A stretch of DNA of 64,000 bases from assembly GCA_031265435.1 (NCBI GenBank), contig JAISCR010000066.1, forward strand, positions 1 through 64,000, read 5' to 3'. The DNA is from Treponema sp. GTDB taxonomy: Bacteria; Spirochaetota; Spirochaetia; Treponematales; Breznakiellaceae. Below, in pieces: positions 58,283-64,000 of this stretch (positions are counted from its first letter, which is position 1; every line of letters begins with the position of its first letter). The position numbers and the translations under genes are program-made. Below the pieces are notes generated by a model. The model was not told where the DNA came from. It saw nothing but the letters and a program-made list of their open reading frames with translations, and searched no databases.

Positions 58283-59053
58283 TTAAAGCCGCCTTAAATG
58301 GAAACCGCCGTCAGCATTAATAATCTGTCCGGTAGCAAAATCCAACAGGCCGCTGCATAGGGCGAGTACCGCGTCGCCTACATCCTGAGGCAGGCCGAAA
58401 CGTTTAATCGGTGTAATGCCCTGATCGATAAGACTGCCGAATTTATCTTTTGAGGGGCCTATCATATCGGTCATAATAAAGCCGGGCCGAATTTCAAAAA
58501 CCGGGATACCATACTCCGCCAGTTTATCGGCAAACAGCATGGTGGTCATAGAAATGGCCGCCTTGGAAATGCAATATTCCCCCCTGTTTAGTGATGACGT
58601 ATAGGCGGAAATAGAAGATATATTGATTATCCGGGGCATATAATCGTTCAGGCCCAAATTTTTAAAAGCTATCATCTTTTTTGCCGCAAGCTGACACATA
58701 AAAAACAATGAACGGGAGTTTATTCCCAAAACCCGATCATAGCTTTCCGCGGTAACTTCCAGGAGGTCCCGGCGCTGCTCCGGGGCGACACCGGCATTAT
58801 TAACCACAACATCAATACGACCATAATTCGAACAAACATCGTCAAAGAGACGCCTGCGGTCGTCAGTGTCCGATACATTGCATTTTATATATTCGCAGTC
58901 GATATTATCCCGGCGCATTTCGTCGACAACATCATCAGCAGTATCTTTTGTGGCGCTCAATATGACAAAATATCCATTTTTTCCCAGGGTTTTGGCAATG
59001 CCTTTTCCGATTCCCCTGCGCGAACCGGTAACGATAGCAACTTTCTTTTCCAT
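58283..59053 (-). CDS. Short-chain dehydrogenase/reductase
   Basis: VAIVTGSRRGIGKGIAKTLGKNGY; NNAGVAPEQ; INISSISAYTSSLNRGEYCISKAA. Confidence 0.94.
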   Translation of the reverse strand: MEKKVAIVTGSRRGIGKGIAKTLGKNGYFVILSATKDTADDVVDEMRRDNIDCEYIKCNVSDTDDRRRLFDDVCSNYGRIDVVVNNAGVAPEQRRDLLEVTAESYDRVLGINSRSLFFMCQLAAKKMIAFKNLGLNDYMPRIINISSISAYTSSLNRGEYCISKAAISMTTMLFADKLAEYGIPVFEIRPGFIMTDMIGPSKDKFGSLIDQGITPIKRFGLPQDVGDAVLALCSGLLDFATGQIINADGGFHLRRL

Positions 59054-59057
59054 CGTT

Positions 59058-59768
59058 TTACCAGGGCAAAATATCGCCGATATGGCTCATAAACATCTGA
59101 TCCCGGGGAATAGAATCGATATTCCCTACAATTTCCACAATGTTTTTCGCACTCTCTTCCGGCAGGACAGACTTGCTGCTTCTCAGGGCTTCAGGTCCTC
59201 CCATTTTTGTTTTAAGCCAGCCGGGGTATATACACATAACCCGGGCATCTTTTTCCCAAAGCTGATTGGAAAGAATTTTAGAACCCATGTTCATTGCGGC
59301 CTTGGACATGCAATACCCGTACATCGCGCTACGGCGCGCAGCTCCTATGCTGCCGGCTTCAGAGGATATGTTCATTACCAGGCTGCCCTTTTCTATCAAA
59401 GGCCACAAAACCCTGCAAACCCGCAGTGCCCCAAGAGCATTTACATTATACATTTCCAGGCAGTCATCCATATTTGTTTTATCAATACCGGCCCTGCCTC
59501 CTGCCTTCGCAATTCCCGCTACATTATATATGACATCGACTTGCTTCCCCTCCCGAAGCACATCCTTTAGCGATTCTTCTACCTCTTTATCCGATGAAAC
59601 ATCACACTGATAAACCTTCAATGATGAATACTCCTTTGCCAGACTTTCGATTTCTGTGGTAATGTTACAATCCAGAGCATAGACGGTATCATGTAAATCG
59701 GCATGGCATCGAACAATATGATACCCCAGTCCTTGTCCTGCGCCTGTTACGACAACTATCTTTTTCAT
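59058..59768 (-). CDS. Short-chain dehydrogenase/reductase
   Basis: VVVTGAGQGLGYHIVRCHADLHD; IYNVAGIAKAGG; MNISSEAGSIGAARRSAMYGYCMSKAAMN. Confidence 0.92.
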   Translation of the reverse strand: MKKIVVVTGAGQGLGYHIVRCHADLHDTVYALDCNITTEIESLAKEYSSLKVYQCDVSSDKEVEESLKDVLREGKQVDVIYNVAGIAKAGGRAGIDKTNMDDCLEMYNVNALGALRVCRVLWPLIEKGSLVMNISSEAGSIGAARRSAMYGYCMSKAAMNMGSKILSNQLWEKDARVMCIYPGWLKTKMGGPEALRSSKSVLPEESAKNIVEIVGNIDSIPRDQMFMSHIGDILPW

Positions 59769-59783
59769 TCAGCATATTCTCCT

Positions 59784-61742
59784 TCACGTGGACGAAACCG
59801 ATATCTGCCCACTGCTTATTTTATTAAACGGCGGTATTATTTTACCGTCAAAATTGAATTGCGTATCAACCTGACGGACGGCAATTAACAATGTGCAGGA
59901 ACGGGATATTTCTCCGTATAGAACAGGATCCCTCTGCAAAAATTCAAGAAAAACATACGGCCCGTTTTCTTTTTCCTCTCCGTATTCCCCGGTTTGGTTT
60001 ACATAAACCCTGGCTATTCCGCAGCAGGGAACCACGAAGTTTTCCGGCTTGAGAACACCGATTCCAATATTTCCCATGTATTTTATACGCAGCGCCTTAA
60101 TTGCTATTCCCGATTCTGTTGTTACCCCGATGGTGTAAATACAGCATGGTACAATGAATTTTTCCCGATCGCAAAAATCCGGTGAAGCAAGGTAATGCCA
60201 GCTGATGTCTTCAACCGTCCTTGCCCCCGCCGTCGCTCCGGCAGGCATCCCCCATACACCCACATGGAGAGGGGCAATTTTTGGGGCCGGAACATTGGAA
60301 CCGGTTCCCGTTTGCAGCAGCGTTTCTTTCAGCGGAGGCATCTTTAGAGCCGGCTGATGCAGGCGATGCTGAAAAAGCCATCTACGGATTGCTGCGTTCT
60401 CAAAACTTGCCCGGTGGCTTAAATGAGGTATATCTACTATCGTGCCCTTCATATACTCAACATAGATCATATTCGCTTTCTGCTCCTCAGCCGCGGCAAT
60501 ACAGCTATGGGCATCGTTTTCAGCATCTTTGCCCCTAAGGATTCCATTCCATGCATTAGCCCCGGTAAAACGGCAGAGTTTTACGCCCAGCCTTTCCAGC
60601 TGATCCATCATAATCGGCATATTGATATTTATTATATCGTAGCCTTCATCCCCGGCAACTGTAAAAAACACAGGTTTGTCTATTATGCGTTTAAGCATTT
60701 CATCGGCAAACATCCCGGCGGATGAAAATGACACTGCGGCTGCGAATATATCGGGTCTTTCTATCAGCGCCGCCAGTACACCGCCGGCGCCCATAGAATG
60801 TCCTGCCGCATAGATCCTTTGGCTGTCAATATTGTAATTCGGTATGATGTTATGCAGTAGCGCGCTAATTACCGCCTTCAGGCTTTTTGACGGGTGGGTG
60901 TAACAGGTCTGTCCATTTGAACCGGTGATATAGGTATACCATCCATATTCTTCAAATACGCCGCGGCTTCGTTCTTCGGTCAGGGGACACTGGGGCATAA
61001 ACACAAAGGATGGATTTTCCGCCTGTATGGCGGGCTTGAGATATTCCTGTACCTGCCTGTAGGAACTCACCTGGGATCGATTGTCAAACCCTGATTCACC
61101 GGCGCCATGCAGAAAAAGGATCAGGGGCAGATCCGCCAGGCCTTCCTGTTTCTTCATATAACTCGGGGGAACAAAGAGATTGTATTTAATGGTGATGTGT
61201 GTTTCTGAATCCGTGTATTCATCACGAATAAATTCATCAATCACCTCAATATACTGATCATCATTAGCCCGGCTGTAAGGCGGGATCTTTCTTCCATCGA
61301 CACTGTATCCGGTTTTTATCTGCCGTAGGGTTGCTATCAATGGCAGTTCGATTGTCCAGCTTTCACCACGAGGGTCAAATTTAAAAGCGCCGGGGATCTC
61401 TTTAAACTCATTGGAATCGGGAGCCTCATTGATGAGGAGCTCCACAAATGCATATACCCCCTTTTGAGCGCTATGATGCCTTTTCCCGGAATTATTGACG
61501 TATGTGTGAATAACCTTGCGGCCAGGCACCTGAAAATATCCGGGAGTCAGCATCCCGGCGTCTATTTCACCGGAATATAAAATCCTCATCGCCGCAAGAG
61601 TCAATCCGTCTTCCATGATTATACCGACAGCGGTAATATTTTCAGGAAGAACAAATTGAGCCGAATCGGAAAAATCAGGTGAATCACGATGAACCGGTAT
61701 TGATCCTGATCTGTCTTCAGATCTACCTGGCTGCTTACTCAT
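59784..61742 (-). CDS. Multidomain alpha/beta-hydrolase esterase
   Basis: LPLILFLHGAGESGFDNR; IYAAGHSMGAGGVLAALIERPDIFAAAVSFS (GHSMG nucleophile elbow); repeated carbohydrate-binding-like flanks. Confidence 0.82.
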   Translation of the reverse strand: MSKQPGRSEDRSGSIPVHRDSPDFSDSAQFVLPENITAVGIIMEDGLTLAAMRILYSGEIDAGMLTPGYFQVPGRKVIHTYVNNSGKRHHSAQKGVYAFVELLINEAPDSNEFKEIPGAFKFDPRGESWTIELPLIATLRQIKTGYSVDGRKIPPYSRANDDQYIEVIDEFIRDEYTDSETHITIKYNLFVPPSYMKKQEGLADLPLILFLHGAGESGFDNRSQVSSYRQVQEYLKPAIQAENPSFVFMPQCPLTEERSRGVFEEYGWYTYITGSNGQTCYTHPSKSLKAVISALLHNIIPNYNIDSQRIYAAGHSMGAGGVLAALIERPDIFAAAVSFSSAGMFADEMLKRIIDKPVFFTVAGDEGYDIININMPIMMDQLERLGVKLCRFTGANAWNGILRGKDAENDAHSCIAAAEEQKANMIYVEYMKGTIVDIPHLSHRASFENAAIRRWLFQHRLHQPALKMPPLKETLLQTGTGSNVPAPKIAPLHVGVWGMPAGATAGARTVEDISWHYLASPDFCDREKFIVPCCIYTIGVTTESGIAIKALRIKYMGNIGIGVLKPENFVVPCCGIARVYVNQTGEYGEEKENGPYVFLEFLQRDPVLYGEISRSCTLLIAVRQVDTQFNFDGKIIPPFNKISSGQISVSST

Positions 61743-61857
61743 TTGTTAATCCTTTGCCCATTTTTTTTATCCCTGCAAGCGGAGGAAACTCCGGAAAACC
61801 CGGCCGGGGCTTCCGGAGCTTCCTCCGGAGAAAATTGCTGACCTTTGATGTTTTCCC

Positions 61858-63372
61858 CTATTTCAAGCCTGCCAAATATGCATCAAGCTGGGCCTGAATC
61901 ACTGTCCGTACCCGATCAATGCCGGCAGCCTGCATCTTTTCCCTGTATTCCGCCAGTCCTCTGACCTGATCTACATAACCAAGTTCCAGAGGCCACCAGT
62001 ACTGTTGATGCACATTAACACAATTGGCATATTCGGTTTCAACAGAAGTTGTATCAATAGTAAAGGATCGGAATTTTTGAGACTTAACTCCGTCCTTTAT
62101 ATATGAATCGTAGGCGTCTTTATGCTGCTGGAGATCCGGCGGAGCACCGACTTCGGGCATAAAAAACTGTCTGGTTCTTGAGGCCCAGCAGCTGGAAAAT
62201 TCATAGTCCTGGGGATTCAGGGCTTTGACATACTGCCGTCCGTTTACAGTCTCTATGTCATAGCTCTTTCCCTGTATTCCATAAAAGAAGGCGCGGAACA
62301 TTTCCTCATCGGTAGTGATAAGTTCGTACAACGCAACGGCCCTTTCCGGGTTTCTGCTTGTTCTGGAAATTACAAGCGCGTCCTGGGTAAAGGCAAGGTT
62401 GGATATGTCTGATACATAGTTCGAATACCGGATATTCCATTCCGGATGCAGCCGGTAATTAGATTCATAATTATCGATATTGTGAATCATGGCCGCGGTT
62501 TTTCCATTCCTGAATTTCAGGCTATCCGTATCGGAAAGGGCCGATTTCGAGAAATATCCCGCCTGGTTCCAGCGGGCCATCATAGAAAGGAATTCCGGCG
62601 TTTTATCCCATTCGTAATAAGTCATCAGTTTTGGATTTGATTGCGCGGGATCGAAGAACAAAAAATCGTTGCTTGCGGAACCGGTACTGTAATAATAACC
62701 GTGATTATAAAGGAAAATATCGTCCATGTATGAACCGGAAGAATAAATATCCAAAGGTTCAATGGAGGGATTGTTTTTCTTAACAATCTCCAGATAGTTT
62801 TCCATATCGGCAAAGGTTTCCATCCTCCCGTTCCAGCCGTATGGCAAGGCAAGATCGGTGCGATAAAGGATACCATAGGCGGAATAGGTAGCCAGCAATG
62901 TTGGAATCGTGTAAAGATGATCCGTCACAGTGGCCTGCCTGATAGCAGTGGGCGACTGCATGGCGTAATTTTTGGGCGCGTATTTTGGCCACAAGTCATC
63001 AAGTTCCAGGAAAGCGCCGCGCTGGGCGAGCTGGTTGAAATTCAGCCATGTACCTGCATAGGCCATGTCAAAAATTTCACCCGACGAGAAGATCAAAGGA
63101 TATTTGGTCCAAAATTCGGAATAGCTGATATATTGGGTCTTCAGTGTACAGTTCAGTTTTTCCAGGGCCATCTTGTTGAAATTCTCGAATAGTTCATGCT
63201 GTTTTGGCGGCTCCGCTCCCAATACATACATTGTAAGCTCTACTCTTCTTGAAGTATCCAGGGCTCCGCCTGAATCCCTTGCCTGCTTTCCTCCCGCGAA
63301 TACCGGCGTTGTCAACAAAAATACCAGCACCGCCGCCATACCGTACATAAAAACCGAATACGATTTCTTCAT
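61858..63372 (-). CDS. Carbohydrate ABC transporter substrate-binding protein (family 1)
   Basis: Signal peptide MKKSYSVFMYGMAAVLVFLLTTPVFAGG; ELTMYVLGAEPPKQHELFENFNKMALEKLNCTLKTQYI; start set at MKKSYS. Confidence 0.88.
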   Translation of the reverse strand: MKKSYSVFMYGMAAVLVFLLTTPVFAGGKQARDSGGALDTSRRVELTMYVLGAEPPKQHELFENFNKMALEKLNCTLKTQYISYSEFWTKYPLIFSSGEIFDMAYAGTWLNFNQLAQRGAFLELDDLWPKYAPKNYAMQSPTAIRQATVTDHLYTIPTLLATYSAYGILYRTDLALPYGWNGRMETFADMENYLEIVKKNNPSIEPLDIYSSGSYMDDIFLYNHGYYYSTGSASNDFLFFDPAQSNPKLMTYYEWDKTPEFLSMMARWNQAGYFSKSALSDTDSLKFRNGKTAAMIHNIDNYESNYRLHPEWNIRYSNYVSDISNLAFTQDALVISRTSRNPERAVALYELITTDEEMFRAFFYGIQGKSYDIETVNGRQYVKALNPQDYEFSSCWASRTRQFFMPEVGAPPDLQQHKDAYDSYIKDGVKSQKFRSFTIDTTSVETEYANCVNVHQQYWWPLELGYVDQVRGLAEYREKMQAAGIDRVRTVIQAQLDAYLAGLK

Positions 63373-63391
63373 AGTTTTTCCTCCGGACAAA

Positions 63392-63441
63392 TATTTAGTG
63401 TCTATCCATAAAGCCGGTTGCTTTATGGACAGACTCTATTT
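63392..63441 (-). repeat. Dispersed short repeat, copy C (full hairpin form)
   Basis: Minus strand AAATAGAGTCTGTCCATAAAGC-aaccg-GCTTTATGGATAGACACTAAATA; arms shared with copy A. Confidence 0.75.
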
Positions 63442-63456
63442 AAGCCTGACAATATG

Positions 63457-64000
63457 TCAGCCTTTTACCGACCCAATGGTTATACCCTTAACAAAATACT
63501 TCTGCACAAAAGGATACACCAGAACAACAGGACCCGTAGCAACCAGTACCATTGCCATTTTAAGGGAATTAGCGGGGACTTCTTCCACCCGGATCCCTAT
63601 TTGATTTGCCATTAATGCCAGGGCCTGTGATTGCATCATCATGTCATAGAGCATATACTGCAGGGGAAATTTTGACGGTGAATTGATATAAAGCATGGCA
63701 TTGTACCAGTCATTCCAGTAATACAACACCATAAAAAGCCCGATGGTAGCAAGCGCCGAAGGCAGCAGCGGCACTATAATTTTTATAAAGATGGAAAACT
63801 CCTCCGCTCCGTCTATTTTTGCCGATTCAATCAGCGCGGGAGGTATGGCGGCAATAAAACTGCGCATAATAAGCAAATAAAATACGTTGAACAATCCCGG
63901 CAGTATCAGCGACAAAAGACTGTCTTTTAAATGAAGATATTGAATATAAAATATATAAGTTGAAACCATGCCGCCGCTGAACAGGGTCGTAAAATAAAAA
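63457..64000 (-). CDS. Carbohydrate ABC transporter permease (MalG/LplC-like), truncated by window edge
   Basis: Open frame continues upstream of the listed ATG (FYFTTLFSGGMVSTYIFYIQYLHLKDS); SAKIDGAEEFSIFIKIIVPLLPSALATIGLFMVLYYWNDWYNAMLYI. Confidence 0.92.
   Translation of the reverse strand, partial: FYFTTLFSGGMVSTYIFYIQYLHLKDSLLSLILPGLFNVFYLLIMRSFIAAIPPALIESAKIDGAEEFSIFIKIIVPLLPSALATIGLFMVLYYWNDWYNAMLYINSPSKFPLQYMLYDMMMQSQALALMANQIGIRVEEVPANSLKMAMVLVATGPVVLVYPFVQKYFVKGITIGSVKG

Noticed and set aside
1-64000. CRISPR array
   Set aside because: No regularly spaced direct repeats with unique spacers and no cas-like ORFs were seen.

Overview
This 64 kb window looks like a chromosomal segment of a spirochaete close to Treponema. 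The diagnostic genes are a CfpA-type cytoplasmic filament protein, a PPDK-like gene, a vWFA protein and a pallilysin-like protein in the order I recall from T. pallidum, plus spirochaete-style lipoproteins. Organism assignment is inference.

Layout, left to right:
- 0-9 kb: a family-5 ABC importer (oligopeptide or oligosaccharide) with two near-identical tandem substrate-binding proteins, one carrying a G10 tract.
- 10.7-21.4 kb: an L-rhamnose-type catabolic and ABC operon with two UroD-family genes, under a LacI repressor that has a tandem palindromic operator.
- 21.4-23.65 kb: a small accessory patch with a decayed TOTE-type primase remnant, a radical-SAM gene translationally coupled to a GFVSNSSSxSFV protein, a structured repeat, and tRNA-Glu with partial duplication of its 3' end.
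- 23.8-47.4 kb: housekeeping genes (coaD, rpmF, acpP, rnc, CCA-adding enzyme, thiN, miaB, cfpA, ppdK-like, pta, bactofilin, mtaB).
- 47.4-64 kb: a long minus-strand catabolic operon combining a sugar ABC importer, esterase, two SDRs, GH88/105, DeoC, FGGY kinase, two OYE-family flavoenzymes, SCP2-type thiolase, CoA-transferase and a ThuA-like protein. Its substrate is not obvious.

The two best candidates for an undescribed system are the radical-SAM/GFVSNSSS pair (22.2-23.3 kb) and the sugar-to-acyl-CoA cluster (48.3-64 kb). All homology calls come from reading the translated sequence; no database search was run.
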